A stretch of DNA of 64,000 nt from Shewanella violacea DSS12. Its GTDB lineage: Bacteria; Pseudomonadota; Gammaproteobacteria; Enterobacterales; Shewanellaceae. The DNA lies in the NCBI RefSeq assembly GCF_000091325.1, contig NC_014012.1, positions 3,232,500 through 3,296,499 on the forward strand, read 5' to 3'. The stretch's first letter is position 1. The number at the start of each line of letters is the position of its first letter. Shown piece after piece: positions 17,552-27,336 of the stretch. A program made the translations under genes and the position numbers. The notes beneath the pieces are model-generated. The model ran no database searches. It had not been told where the DNA came from and saw only the letters and a program-made list of their open reading frames with translations.

Positions 17552-18238
17552 TTAAGAGGCTGTAGGACGATAAGAGACGATTCGTCCTTTAAGCTTGGTT
17601 AACTTCTCTACACCCGGTTGCAGTGACTGCAGCTTAGATTTAGAGATTTCAGGCCCAACAAACACCTTAGTCAACTTGCCATCGACGGGATGGGTCGGCA
17701 AGGTATAAGCGCTAAAGCCTCCGCTTCTCAGTTTACTGATAAGACCCTTAACATTAGCGGCATTCTTGAAGCTGCCTAGCTGTAATGTATAAGCTGAACT
17801 CGTCGGTGTAACAGGCTTAACAACGGGTTTCTTAATCGGCTTAGCCACAGGTTTAACGACGGGCTTAGGTGTAGGTTTTATTTCAGGCTTGCTATGTGGC
17901 TTCACATGCGTGCTCGCCGTAGGCTTATGGGGTTTTGGTTTAGGCTCTGCCTCTACCACTTCCCATTTTCCTGAGTCAGCGGTCTGCTCTTCAGACTTAA
18001 ATGCTTGCTCCTTATCACTCAGATCAACCGCTTGTATAGCCTCATCGGGCAGGGTTATCTCAGCCACTTGTGGACGCAGGGGAATTTCAGAAAATTGCTC
18101 TTCTTGTTGCACCTTCTTGCCATCAAGAACATCGGGAAGGAAAATGACCCCTAATGCAACAAAGACGATAACGCCAACGAGACGGTTCTGAAAATGACCA
18201 GACAACTTGCTATCTTGCTCTTTATCCTTTGTATCCAT
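17552..18238 (-). CDS. SPOR-domain protein (DedD-like)
   Basis: A 228-residue protein. A short cytoplasmic N-terminus and one membrane helix (LVGVIVFVALGVIFLPDVLD, residues about 20-40) are followed by a Pro/Lys-rich linker with many KP pairs (about 105-145). The C-terminal SPOR domain (YTLQLGSFKNAANVKGLISK onward, to KLKGRIVSYRP) ends the protein. SPOR domains bind glycan strands without stem peptides at the division septum; DedD aids constriction. It starts one codon after the folC stop region, so it is likely translated by coupling. The linker is a low-complexity repeat. Confidence 0.88.
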   Translation of the reverse strand: MDTKDKEQDSKLSGHFQNRLVGVIVFVALGVIFLPDVLDGKKVQQEEQFSEIPLRPQVAEITLPDEAIQAVDLSDKEQAFKSEEQTADSGKWEVVEAEPKPKPHKPTASTHVKPHSKPEIKPTPKPVVKPVAKPIKKPVVKPVTPTSSAYTLQLGSFKNAANVKGLISKLRSGGFSAYTLPTHPVDGKLTKVFVGPEISKSKLQSLQPGVEKLTKLKGRIVSYRPTAS

Positions 18239-18240
18239 GA

Positions 18241-19524
18241 TTAATCACGACCATCCAATTCAATATTTTTAAACTCTGCCACAGTGTAAAAGGAGCCAAA
18301 TACAATTACTACGTCTCCTTGGCATATTTCTGCTGAAATTGTGCGCCAAGCCGACTCTACAGAATCGAAGTGCTTAGCATAGGCCAATGGGTGAGATATT
18401 TGTTGGACTTGTTCCACAAATATCTTTTTGAGTCCCTCACCCGAGGCACTACGATCCGTTTGCAAACTGGTAAATGACCACACATCCACCAGTGGTGCCA
18501 AAACCTCGATAACTTGACGGCAATCCTTATCTTTTAACATGCCACATATGGCGAATAAGCGCTTAGCTGGATGTTTTTCAAGCTGTTTAGCCAGATAACG
18601 TGCGGCATGAGGATTATGAGCCACATCGAGTAAGACCAGAGGTTGCTCGCTGACCACTTCGAGCCTGCCAGTGAGTCTTGCCTCTTGTATGCCTTGGCGA
18701 ATGATGTCACCACTGAGTTGAGGCCAGCCAAGCTCAAGCAAGGCCAGTGCAGTCGCTGCATTTGGCAATGGCAGTGAAGGCATGGGAATATCATTCATGG
18801 TTTGCAGACCAGTGAACTGCCAGAAAACAGCCTCACAAGTATAGCTAAACTCCTTGCCGACGCGATGCAATACTGCGCCGAGTTCATTAGCATACTCAAG
18901 CACACAAGTCGGTAAATTCGGCTCACCGATTATCGCGGGTTTATTGGCCCGTAAGATACCCGCCTTCTCCATACCAACAGACTCCCGAGTATCACCAAGG
19001 TACTCTTGGTGATCGAGATCGATTGAGGTAATAACCGCAATATCTGCATCGATAATATTGATGGCATCTAATCTTCCCCCAAGCCCGACTTCCAGTAATA
19101 CGGTATCTAACTTAGCCGCTTTGAAAATATATAGGCCTGCCAATGTGGCGAATTCAAAGTAGCTCAGGGAGATATCACCACGAGCCAGGTTGATAGCATC
19201 GAAGGCTTGAATAAAAGACCTATCATCGACATCTTGGCCATCGATACGAACCCGCTCATTGTATTTAAGCATATGAGGCGAGCTATAGACGCCAACTCTT
19301 TCCCCGGACAAGAGTAATACCTGCTCAACCATGGCGCAGGTGGTTCCCTTACCGTTGGTGCCGGCAACCGTGATCACTTTTGTGGTGCCAAGATCCTTAA
19401 GCCCGAGTCGTTCGGCTACTTGTGCCACTCGCCCAAGCCCCATCTCTATCTCAGTTGGGTGTATGGCAAGCAAGTAGTCTAACCAGGTATCTAAACTGGA
19501 ATCTTGAGTGGGAACTGTCGGCAT
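18241..19524 (-). CDS. folC: Bifunctional folylpolyglutamate/dihydrofolate synthase
   Basis: A 427-residue Mur-ligase-family enzyme adding glutamates to folates and joining dihydropteroate to glutamate. The ATP loop VAGTNGKGTTCAMVEQ is at about residues 52-67, the second signature is LLEVGLGGRLDAINIIDAD, and the C-terminal domain has LLDVAHNPHAARYLAKQL. Length matches E. coli FolC. In E. coli and many relatives accD lies directly upstream; here truA is upstream with only 67 bp between. Confidence 0.95.
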   Translation of the reverse strand: MPTVPTQDSSLDTWLDYLLAIHPTEIEMGLGRVAQVAERLGLKDLGTTKVITVAGTNGKGTTCAMVEQVLLLSGERVGVYSSPHMLKYNERVRIDGQDVDDRSFIQAFDAINLARGDISLSYFEFATLAGLYIFKAAKLDTVLLEVGLGGRLDAINIIDADIAVITSIDLDHQEYLGDTRESVGMEKAGILRANKPAIIGEPNLPTCVLEYANELGAVLHRVGKEFSYTCEAVFWQFTGLQTMNDIPMPSLPLPNAATALALLELGWPQLSGDIIRQGIQEARLTGRLEVVSEQPLVLLDVAHNPHAARYLAKQLEKHPAKRLFAICGMLKDKDCRQVIEVLAPLVDVWSFTSLQTDRSASGEGLKKIFVEQVQQISHPLAYAKHFDSVESAWRTISAEICQGDVVIVFGSFYTVAEFKNIELDGRD

Positions 19525-19591
19525 CCGTTGATTTCTCTTATTTAATGACGCAAAAATAACACAGGTATAAATAGCCTTGTCAGCAGCGCTA

Positions 19592-20377
19592 TCAATCCAA
19601 CATAAATAACGGGCCGAGTGCTAATTTCGGCAGTTCATACTTATCCGGATAAGTGACATCTACCATGTATAGCCCATTCGGCTTAGCGGTAGGCGCCGCC
19701 TTACTTCTGTCCTTGAGTGCCAATAACTCAACAATCCAGTCGCCTTGCTGATGACCTTGACCAATTTCAATTAGTGAACCCACTATGTTTCGTACCATAT
19801 GGTGCAAGAAGGCATTCGCCTTGATATCCACACATAAGTACATGCCCTGGCGGGTCACATTGACCTCATGGACATGTCGAAAAGGGCTTTTAGACTGACA
19901 GTGCAGCGCTCTAAAACTGGTAAAGTCATGCTCACCGACAAAATGCTGGGCCGCTTGATGCATTTTATTCTCGTCGAGTTGACCTCGGTAATGACTCACA
20001 CCCGAACGTAAGATCCCGGGTCTTAAATGATAGTTATAGATCAAATAACGATAACGTCTGGCCGTCGCCGAGAAGCGAGCATGAAAATCGTCATCGACCA
20101 GCTTAACCCACTTGACCGCGATATCATCGGGTAAGTTGACATTAACGCCTAAGGTCCAGGCACTCTCTTTACGAATAGCCGTAGTCTCGAAGTGAACCAC
20201 CTGCCCTGTACCATGGACACCAGCATCTGTTCTACCGGCACAATGAACGGTAATGGGCTGATTGGCTACTTTTGACAGTGCTCGCTCTAATTGAGCCTGA
20301 ACCGTATCGACTTCGAGCTGACGCTGCCAGCCATAATACTTGCTGCCGTCATATTCAATACCTAACGCTACTCGCAT
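19592..20377 (-). CDS. truA: tRNA pseudouridine(38-40) synthase
   Basis: A 261-residue synthase that makes pseudouridine at positions 38-40 of the tRNA anticodon arm. The opening [20 protein letters not shown], the catalytic Asp in [18 protein letters not shown], and RYLIYN and [17 protein letters not shown] are family-typical. The start at 20377 was chosen by family N-terminus, with GAGGG just upstream; earlier in-frame codons add an implausible basic leader. It lies between fimV and folC on the same strand. Confidence 0.95.
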   Translation of the reverse strand: MRVALGIEYDGSKYYGWQRQLEVDTVQAQLERALSKVANQPITVHCAGRTDAGVHGTGQVVHFETTAIRKESAWTLGVNVNLPDDIAVKWVKLVDDDFHARFSATARRYRYLIYNYHLRPGILRSGVSHYRGQLDENKMHQAAQHFVGEHDFTSFRALHCQSKSPFRHVHEVNVTRQGMYLCVDIKANAFLHHMVRNIVGSLIEIGQGHQQGDWIVELLALKDRSKAAPTAKPNGLYMVDVTYPDKYELPKLALGPLFMLD

Positions 20378-20515
20378 ACACCCTCTTTGAACCTGTCTCT
20401 GTGACCACGCTTTTATCAATCATGGGGGTTAGCTTGTTATTAAAGAAAACCCAGAGAAGTTGTTTGACCTATTTGGGCGCGGATCTTAGCACACACTTGA
20501 ATTACAGATAAGAAA

Positions 20516-20536
20516 AACGGCGCATGATGCGCCGTT
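20516..20536 (-). terminator. Rho-independent terminator after fimV
   Basis: AACGGCGCA / TGCGCCGTT, a 9-bp perfect stem with a 3-base loop, followed on the minus strand by TTTTTC. It is about 20 bp past the fimV stop. Confidence 0.88.
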
Positions 20537-20557
20537 ATTTTTAGAAATTAAACAAAT

Positions 20558-23500
20558 TTAATCTAAGGAATTGACTAAACCGTCAGCTTCGTCCTTCTGC
20601 CTGTCATTACCATCAAGCTGCACTTCTTTAAGCAAGACTTTAGCACTGTCGTTATCGTCTATCTCAATATAGGCTCTAGCAAGATCTAACTTGGCATTGA
20701 TAGAATTCTCTTCATCATCAACATCCACCATGGCAGGGTTACCCATGAGTTTATCTATTTCGCCCATATCGACATCGAGCTCTTTATATTGATCTATGTC
20801 CGTTACATCTTCCTCGGCCTCATTGAGTAGGCGATCGATATCGATGAAACCATTGTCCTTCTGGAAGCTAGTTAGATCGTGCTCAGCAACAGCTACCGCA
20901 GGAGACTTAGACAAGTCTTCAGCATCCAGAGCGGCTAGTGCCTCATCGACGGTCAGATTGCCTTCACCTTCCAGGCTCAAAGACATTTCGCTATGGCCAG
21001 ATTGCTCCTTAACATCCAATAATGAGCTTAGCAGCTCTTCATTATTCGCGGGGGCGATAACAGGCTCTTCGACATTGGCACTCGGTTCCCAATCTAGACT
21101 AGTATCATCGATCTTCTTAGCGCCTTTGAGATCGGCAAACATGCCACCGCCAGGTTTACTTGCCACAGGGTCTTTGGCAGATTTAGGATCGACAGCTTCT
21201 AGATCGGCTAACAATGAGTCCAGAGCATCATCACTACTAGGCTCACGTTCAGGACTAGGCTCTGTAGCCGGAGCTAGCAGGCTATCGTCCAGAACTTCTG
21301 GTTTATCAAGCTGGTCGGCAATATCAAATTCGGCGAGTAATGAATCGAGATCATCTTCACTATCACCAATGTTAGTGTCGATGTCAGCCTCAAGTTCGGC
21401 TGATATTTCATCGGTCAAATCAGCATCAGGCTCGGCAGCGATTGCAGCACTATTTTCATCGAAGCCCGCTAACAGCGCATCGAGATCTGCTTCATCGGCA
21501 TCCGCAGTCGTGTCAACGTCTCCTTCGAGTTCGGCCGAAATTTCATCGATCAAATCAGCATCAGACTCGGCAGCGGTTCCAGCAGGATCTTCCTCTACTG
21601 GCTTATCTTCTCGCTCAGTATCTTCTAGCTCAATAGCTGCTACTTCGGTGTTTTCTAGGGAATAGTCTTCAGCAGGTGCAGCACTGTTTTCATCGAAGCC
21701 CGCTAACAGCGCATCGAGATCTGCTTCATCGGCATCCGCACTAGTGTCTACTTCTCCTTCGAGCTCGGCCGAAATGGCATCAGTCAAATCAGTATCAAAC
21801 TCGGCAGCTGGTGCAGCACTGTTTTCATCGAAGCCTGCTAACAGCGCATCGAGATCTGCTTCATCGGCATCCGCACTTGTGTCGACTTCTCCTTCGAGCT
21901 CAGCTGAAATAGCATCAGTCAAATCAGTATCAAGCTCGGCAGCAGTTTCAGCAGGAGCTTCTTCTACTGGCGTTGCTTCTACCTCAGTAACTTCTAGCTC
22001 AGTAACTTCTAGCTCAGTGTCATCTTCCGCTGTGGCTGACACATCAGGCTTTTCATCAAATTCTGCGAGTAAAGCATCGAGATCTGCTGCATCGGCATCC
22101 GCACTTGTGTCTACTTCTCCTTCGAGCTCGGCTGAAATAGCCTCGCTAAGGTCCGCATCTTCAACAGGCGTCTCGGTGCTGGTATCTTCTTCTGAATGTT
22201 CAAACCCCGCCAGCAAAGCATCTACATCTTCTTCGCTGTCTTTTTCTACACCGAGTTTTTCAATATTGGCTGCATCGAGTGCATCGTCCTCGGCCGTCGG
22301 TGTAATATCTTGCTCTAATTCTGCCGCTATTTCTTCAGAAAGACTCCCTGAGACATCATCTTCGGAAGCTAGGTCTGTTTGGGCTTCACTTTCGCTTTCT
22401 ATTTCAGTGTCAGCCTGAATGCTTGATGTATCGGCAGGCTCGTCAAAACCTGCTAATAGCGAATCTAGGTCATCTTCTGCGACACCGTCACTTTCAGTCT
22501 CAGACTCTGCCTGAGTGCTTGATGTATCGGCTGGCTCATCAAAACCCGCTAATAGCGAATCTAGGTCATCTTCTGCGACACCGTCACTTTCGCTTTCGAT
22601 TTCACTTGCAGTCTCTGTCTCTGCCTGAGTGCTTGATGCATCGGCTGGCTCATCAAAACCCTCTAATAGCGAATCTAGATCATCTTCTGACACTATTTCG
22701 CTGCTTGGATCAGCAGCACTACTCGCTTCAATACTCGCTTCAATACTCTCTGCTACTAAAGCCTCTTCAACAGGGCTTAGTTCGATAGAGGCCTCTTCAG
22801 CAGGCGCTTCATCCTTGGCGGGCTCCTCATCGAAACCAGCTAACAGAGAATCTAAATCGTCTTCACCCGCTTTAGCTTCCTCTTCATCTTGCTCTCCCAT
22901 CGCCTCGGCCCAAAGGTCATCCAAAGACTGGCCTTCCTCTTCGGCAGGCTCCTCAGTCGCTGTTTCACCCGGGTCAACAAACATATCCCCAGCCAGATCT
23001 TGTTCATCACTACTCATATCCACTTCCGGCTGTAATTCAGCCGTATCTATGTTCATGAGTGAGTCGATGGAATCATCATCCTCAGTGTCTAGATGCACTG
23101 CCATGGCTTCAAGATCATGACTTTCCGAACCCAGTGCTTCAGCACCTGTATCTGCATCGGTTTCTGCAGTTATTGGCGATTCAGTTTCCTTCGTCGTTTT
23201 CTCTTCAGTACTTGCTGCGCCTTCATCCCTGCGACGTCTCAAGAATAACCACAAGATGAGCAATAGCAGTAATGCAGGTATCGAGATAGCCGCTATTAGC
23301 ATCAGAGGGTTGCTCATCAGGTTACGCCACTGTTCAGGATCGGCTTCAGGCTCTACGATTTGCAGGGCATTGATCTGCTCCTGCAAGGAGTTTACTTCTT
23401 CGCCGAGTCCGGCACCTTGCAGCTTACTGGCTAGAAGCTGTTCTTCTAAAATTGCAACCTGCTCCTTGAGCTCGTCAATCTTATTCTTCAATGTGCCTGT

Positions 23501-24133
23501 GTCTGAATCGCTTAATTCCAACCGATCCTGAGCCCTGCCTAGCTCATCTGTGAGCTGTAGGCTCTTAGCTTCCTCCTCTTCGAGCTTAGCCGTCAGCTCC
23601 TTGATCTCTTCATTTACTGTGGGTTTCTGAGCCACACTGGTATCGGCAGGCGTTATGGGTAAGGTGACGGGTCTTGCTGGAGTACTCGGAGTTGCTTGCT
23701 TTACTTGGGCTACTTGTACGGCTTTAGGCTGAGTCGTTTTCTTCCAGCCTTTATCATCTCTCTCTGCCCGCGATTTTGCCATGCTCCTAGGGATGGCTAG
23801 CATCAAATCCTTCGACGGAATGAGCAGTATCATGCCTTTTTCTAAACTATTATAATTGGCATTAGTAAAGGCATGTGGATTGGCATCATAGATAGCTGCC
23901 ATGACTTGATAGATACTGACACTATTATCTGGACGTACCTTTTGAGCTATGCTCCAAAAAGTATCGGAAGACAGAGTCGGGCCATACTGACGATTAGTTT
24001 GCCTTACCTCACCATCTGGGCCAGTGATCTTCAGCGGCTCCGCAGCAAAAGCCGTTTGGATTAGAGGACTTACAGTAAAAACAAGTAAAGTAGAGGCCAT
24101 CAGACCAACAAGATACGAGGTGCGAAAGTTCAT
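20558..24133 (-). CDS. fimV: FimV/HubP-like polar landmark protein
   Basis: A 1191-residue protein with the FimV/HubP architecture. Order: signal peptide (to about residue 31), periplasmic LysM-like domain (SDTFWSIAQKVRPDNSVSIY to MILLIPSKD), Pro-rich linker, coiled coil (about 180-255), one membrane helix (LIAAISIPALLLLLILWLFL) and a very acidic cytoplasmic region. That region has about eleven copies of a DDLDSLLAGFDE-type motif, several near-identical. The C-terminal FimV domain follows (KLDLARAYIEIDDNDSAKVL). It organises the cell pole (type IV pili, chemoreceptors, chromosome origin) in Vibrio, Shewanella and Pseudomonas. Start at 24133 with AAGGGAAG five bases ahead. Confidence 0.93.
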   Translation of the reverse strand: MNFRTSYLVGLMASTLLVFTVSPLIQTAFAAEPLKITGPDGEVRQTNRQYGPTLSSDTFWSIAQKVRPDNSVSIYQVMAAIYDANPHAFTNANYNSLEKGMILLIPSKDLMLAIPRSMAKSRAERDDKGWKKTTQPKAVQVAQVKQATPSTPARPVTLPITPADTSVAQKPTVNEEIKELTAKLEEEEAKSLQLTDELGRAQDRLELSDSDTGTLKNKIDELKEQVAILEEQLLASKLQGAGLGEEVNSLQEQINALQIVEPEADPEQWRNLMSNPLMLIAAISIPALLLLLILWLFLRRRRDEGAASTEEKTTKETESPITAETDADTGAEALGSESHDLEAMAVHLDTEDDDSIDSLMNIDTAELQPEVDMSSDEQDLAGDMFVDPGETATEEPAEEEGQSLDDLWAEAMGEQDEEEAKAGEDDLDSLLAGFDEEPAKDEAPAEEASIELSPVEEALVAESIEASIEASSAADPSSEIVSEDDLDSLLEGFDEPADASSTQAETETASEIESESDGVAEDDLDSLLAGFDEPADTSSTQAESETESDGVAEDDLDSLLAGFDEPADTSSIQADTEIESESEAQTDLASEDDVSGSLSEEIAAELEQDITPTAEDDALDAANIEKLGVEKDSEEDVDALLAGFEHSEEDTSTETPVEDADLSEAISAELEGEVDTSADADAADLDALLAEFDEKPDVSATAEDDTELEVTELEVTEVEATPVEEAPAETAAELDTDLTDAISAELEGEVDTSADADEADLDALLAGFDENSAAPAAEFDTDLTDAISAELEGEVDTSADADEADLDALLAGFDENSAAPAEDYSLENTEVAAIELEDTEREDKPVEEDPAGTAAESDADLIDEISAELEGDVDTTADADEADLDALLAGFDENSAAIAAEPDADLTDEISAELEADIDTNIGDSEDDLDSLLAEFDIADQLDKPEVLDDSLLAPATEPSPEREPSSDDALDSLLADLEAVDPKSAKDPVASKPGGGMFADLKGAKKIDDTSLDWEPSANVEEPVIAPANNEELLSSLLDVKEQSGHSEMSLSLEGEGNLTVDEALAALDAEDLSKSPAVAVAEHDLTSFQKDNGFIDIDRLLNEAEEDVTDIDQYKELDVDMGEIDKLMGNPAMVDVDDEENSINAKLDLARAYIEIDDNDSAKVLLKEVQLDGNDRQKDEADGLVNSLD

Positions 24134-24271
24134 CAATTCTTCCCTTTCAAGCGCAGTGATGCTGCTGTACTGGCAGCGTAGCTTTAGGTAATTGTATTTA
24201 TTGAGATTACTATAAACCAGAAATCACAGGTCTGCTACTGTTCACAATTCAAAAACATCTACTAAAAACAA

Positions 24272-24298
24272 AAAAAGCCTGCATATTGCAGGCTTTTT
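24272..24298 (-). terminator. Rho-independent terminator after asd
   Basis: AAAAAGCCTGCA / TGCAGGCTTTTT with a 3-base TAT loop, a strong stem flanked by A and T tracts. It is 40 bp past the asd stop and separates asd from fimV. Confidence 0.92.
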
Positions 24299-24337
24299 AA
24301 TCAGATCAAGCTTTAAACCGATTAAAGTCGTTATAAA

Positions 24338-25354
24338 TTAATAATAATCTCTAATCAAAACTTCGGCTATCTGAACACTATTGAGTGCCGCACCTTTTCT
24401 AATGTTATCAGAGACAACCCAAAGGTTTATACCATGTGAATGAGAGATATCTTTGCGTACACGTCCCACATAAACAGGATCCGTGCCCGCTGATTCTGTC
24501 ACAGCCGTAGGATACTCTTCATTGGACTCAAATAATTCAATTCCCGGAGCTTCACGCAACACAGCTTTAACATCTTCAGCTTCGGCGGGTTGAATAGTCT
24601 CAAGATGTATTGCTTCCGAGTGACCATAAAATACCGGCACTCGAACCGCAGTTGGATTGACGACAATATTGTCATCACCGAAGATCTTCTGGGTTTCCCA
24701 AACCATCTTCATCTCTTCCTTGGTGTAACCGTTTTCCATAAACTTATCAATTTGCGGCAACACGTTGAAGGCGATCTGTTTTGGATAAACCTTAGACTCA
24801 GCAGGAAGGCCTTGAAGTAATTTAGAACATTGGCCAGCAAGCTCTGTAATAGCCTCTTTACCTGAACCCGATACCGACTGGTATGTGGCGACATTGATAC
24901 GTGAAATACCAAATGCATCATAAATAGGTTTAAGGGCAACCAACATCTGAATTGTCGAACAGTTTGGATTCGCTATGATATTACGATTACGGAAATCAGC
25001 AATGGCTTCCGGATTAACCTCTGGAATAACCAAAGGTACATCGTTATCGTATCTGAATTGAGAGGTGTTATCGATGACAACACAACCATTCTCAGCGGCG
25101 ATTGGCGCCCACTTTTCAGAGACATCACCACCGGCAGAGAAGAAGCCAATCTGCGCCTGAGACCAATCGAAGTCGTCTACGTCAAGAATTTCTACCTGTT
25201 TACCGTTGAAACTAACCGTACCACCAGCACTGCGGCTGCTGGCTAGAGGAAATAATTTCGCGACGGGGAAATTGCGCTCTTCGAGGATCTCTATCATGGT
25301 TTGACCCACTGCGCCCGATGCACCTAATACGACAACATTGAATTCTTGAGACAT
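24338..25354 (-). CDS. asd: Aspartate-semialdehyde dehydrogenase
   Basis: A 338-residue enzyme reducing aspartyl phosphate to aspartate semialdehyde for lysine, threonine, methionine and diaminopimelate. The NADP-binding VVVLGASGAVGQTMIEIL is at the N-terminus. The catalytic Cys is in NPNCSTIQM, and the substrate-binding His-containing region is VPVFYGHSEAI. It belongs to the shorter, non-enteric type (the usB/Asd2-like form seen beside pdxB in Shewanella and Vibrio). ATG at 25354 lies two bases past the pdxB stop, so it is likely co-transcribed and coupled; AGGAGT is 12 bases ahead. Confidence 0.93.
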   Translation of the reverse strand: MSQEFNVVVLGASGAVGQTMIEILEERNFPVAKLFPLASSRSAGGTVSFNGKQVEILDVDDFDWSQAQIGFFSAGGDVSEKWAPIAAENGCVVIDNTSQFRYDNDVPLVIPEVNPEAIADFRNRNIIANPNCSTIQMLVALKPIYDAFGISRINVATYQSVSGSGKEAITELAGQCSKLLQGLPAESKVYPKQIAFNVLPQIDKFMENGYTKEEMKMVWETQKIFGDDNIVVNPTAVRVPVFYGHSEAIHLETIQPAEAEDVKAVLREAPGIELFESNEEYPTAVTESAGTDPVYVGRVRKDISHSHGINLWVVSDNIRKGAALNSVQIAEVLIRDYY

Positions 25355-25356
25355 AA

Positions 25357-26520
25357 TTACTGTCCGACTCCTGAAAAACCTAAATTGGTCAACCAATTTA
25401 CATCAGAATGCCCAGTGTTTACTAGCCTTAAGGCACGAAATTCACGTCTATGCTGGTGATTTTTTCTCATAAGATCAAATCCATTGTTATTAACACAATT
25501 AACTTGGTCATTTTTTGATGAATCATCGAGGATTGTTTTTCTAAATAATTCATCGTCATCACGAAGGTCGTAGATAAAACGAGCCAGTTTCAACAAGGAC
25601 TTCTCATTGGGTATCGACTCGATATCCAATTGCACGCTCCATAGCGACGGTAATAGTGTAGTCATGGACTTATCGGCATCTCTGCCCAGTACCTGCATTA
25701 GCTTCTGATACAGCATATAAGTGCCACGAGCCTTACCTTCTAGGCTGTAACCTGCGATATGAGGCGTCGCCAATTCGACCAAAGGAATAAGCTCATGCAT
25801 AGGATTAGGCTCCCCTTCCCACACATCGAGTACCAGCTTGATATCCGGCCTTTGCTGCTTAACCTTAATAAGTGCGCGATTATCTATCACCTCACCACGA
25901 CAACAGTTAAGTAGCCAGGTCCCAGGCTTTAAGCTATTGAGTCTGGTCTCATCGAACAGATACCAGGTCTTATGCTCGCCAGTCTTAATGATTGGCACAT
26001 GAAGACTTATCACATCACAGCGAGCTATCAATTCATCTAATGAGATAAAGTCGCGGGGGTCGCTATCTTGAATAACCGGATCGTGTAGCAGCACAGTCAC
26101 GCCATAGGCCTGAAGACACTTAGCCACCGCCGAGCCAGTGTTACCCGCCCCTACGATACCCACAGTCTTGTCTTTAAGCTTACCGCCGAAACGGTTGGCA
26201 AGTTCCAGCATGGCGATAAAGGCAAACTCCCCCACCGCAGTGGCATTACAACCTGGCGCGTTGCTAAAAGGAATGTCGCGGGAAGCAAGATAATCGGTAT
26301 CGATATGATCTGTGCCAATAGTGGCACTGCCGACAAACTTAAGCTTGTTGTTAAGCGACAACAAGGACCCATTGACCTGAGTCACAGAGCGCACCAAGAG
26401 CACATCGGCATCTTTCACCTGCTCAGGTGTCAGCTCCCTGCCATTAACGGTTTCAATCGTCCCCAAGTCCCCAAATAACTCTTGTACATAAGGCATGTTT
26501 TCATCGGCAAGGATCTTCAT
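25357..26520 (-). CDS. pdxB: Erythronate-4-phosphate dehydrogenase
   Basis: A 387-residue D-2-hydroxyacid dehydrogenase acting second in DXP-dependent vitamin B6 synthesis. The N-terminus [20 protein letters not shown] is characteristic. The NAD fold [21 protein letters not shown] is at about 120-140, the catalytic Arg in [12 protein letters not shown], Glu in VWEGEP and His in [18 protein letters not shown]-terminal dimerisation domain follows. Start at 26520 with GGAAG six bases ahead. First gene of a pdxB-asd pair. A copy of the R repeat lies about 55-155 bp upstream of the start and may affect its promoter. Confidence 0.95.
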   Translation of the reverse strand: MKILADENMPYVQELFGDLGTIETVNGRELTPEQVKDADVLLVRSVTQVNGSLLSLNNKLKFVGSATIGTDHIDTDYLASRDIPFSNAPGCNATAVGEFAFIAMLELANRFGGKLKDKTVGIVGAGNTGSAVAKCLQAYGVTVLLHDPVIQDSDPRDFISLDELIARCDVISLHVPIIKTGEHKTWYLFDETRLNSLKPGTWLLNCCRGEVIDNRALIKVKQQRPDIKLVLDVWEGEPNPMHELIPLVELATPHIAGYSLEGKARGTYMLYQKLMQVLGRDADKSMTTLLPSLWSVQLDIESIPNEKSLLKLARFIYDLRDDDELFRKTILDDSSKNDQVNCVNNNGFDLMRKNHQHRREFRALRLVNTGHSDVNWLTNLGFSGVGQ

Positions 26521-26574
26521 TATGGCTTCCAAAAAGTGAGGTGAATGCGTTGGATGACACATTCTAACACCCTT

Positions 26575-26674
26575 TTTATGAGCCCAAACTCGAAGCTAGA
26601 CATATTCCAAGTTACGAGGGTTTAAGCTCAGCATATTTTCTGCACAATAAGCTTAAATGAGAGCCTAGTGACTT
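26575..26674 (+). repeat. R repeat, copy R0, in the pdxB upstream region
   Basis: About 100 bp from TTTTATGAGCC to GAGAGCCTAGTGACT is closely related to the R1-R3 repeats at 28.4-29.1 kb that flank the RAYT transposase. Shared blocks include GACATATTCCAAGTTACGAG and CACAATAAGCTTAAATGAG. Its short hairpin (TATTGT/ACAATA in R1-R3) is mutated here. Orientation is the same as the other copies. Confidence 0.8.
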
Positions 26675-26758
26675 TGCTCTTTATTTTGTCGTAGCGTCTA
26701 GCTGCATTTGAAACTACTTAGCTCAATTGCCACCTATACCCTTGTTGTGACTTATCTC

Positions 26759-26812
26759 CCTGAGTGAACATTGCACTTTATGCAATGATGGAGGTTCTTT
26801 GTTTCACTCAGG
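26759..26812. repeat. Nested inverted repeats between pdxB and a plus-strand gene
   Basis: An outer near-perfect 10-11 bp arm pair, CCTGAGTGAA (26759..26768) and TTTCACTCAGG (26802..26812), encloses an inner perfect 7-bp hairpin CATTGCA-cttta-TGCAATG (26769..26787). No T tract follows on either strand, so it is not a typical terminator. It could be a structured leader of the gene at 26978, a double operator, or a mobile-element end. The rest of the 26521..26977 gap, apart from repeat R0, has no gene. Confidence 0.6.
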
Positions 26813-26977
26813 CAGAGAAACTGGGATTGAGTTCTTTCTATGCTATAACTCATTGTTGAGACATTGGTTTACTGTTAATATTGAGTGATTAATGTACTAC
26901 CGACCTGTTCTTATAAGACCGTTCTTATTCGGAATTCAGCCTAATATACTATTAGCTTACTTAATCATGGATGATTT

Positions 26978-27331
26978 ATGAACATCAAAAAGTGGATGTG
27001 GGAGATAACAACAATATCGGTTGTCTGTGTATTGCTACTTAACCCAGAGTTAGTGTCTTTAGCTTTGTTTGTTGACGCTGTTGGGCTTGATATATTCTTA
27101 TTACTTATTGAAGTACAGTTAGTGGCTGTAAGTGGGTATTACTTTCATACTTGGTTTAAGCCCATATTGATGCCTTTCTATAGATGTTTACTTAAAGTTG
27201 ACCCCTATTTTTTCATCCCAACGAAGGATTCTGTTGGCAAGTATCCGATGATTTTGTGCCATGTAGTCCCTTTTTTGATGTTACTAATTATCGGTGTCAC
27301 TGTCGCTAAACCTGTGATAGATATAGCGTGA
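26978..27331 (+). CDS. Hypothetical membrane protein, probable integron cassette gene
   Basis: A 117-residue protein with about three hydrophobic segments (residues 8-25, 30-52, 93-113) and the polar loop FHTWFKPILMPFYRCLLKVD. No known family recognised. Directly after its stop lies an attC-like site (27337..27434), the expected place of the recombination site of an integron gene cassette, so the gene plus attC can be read as one cassette. The ribosome site is weak (GGATGATTT), as often with cassette genes. Confidence 0.6.
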   Translation: MNIKKWMWEITTISVVCVLLLNPELVSLALFVDAVGLDIFLLLIEVQLVAVSGYYFHTWFKPILMPFYRCLLKVDPYFFIPTKDSVGKYPMILCHVVPFLMLLIIGVTVAKPVIDIA

Positions 27332-27336
27332 CGTAA

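Noticed and set aside
20796..23120. Long serine-rich plus-strand open frames opposite fimV
   Set aside because: They are the antisense of the acidic Glu/Asp/Ala repeats of fimV, which give few stops.
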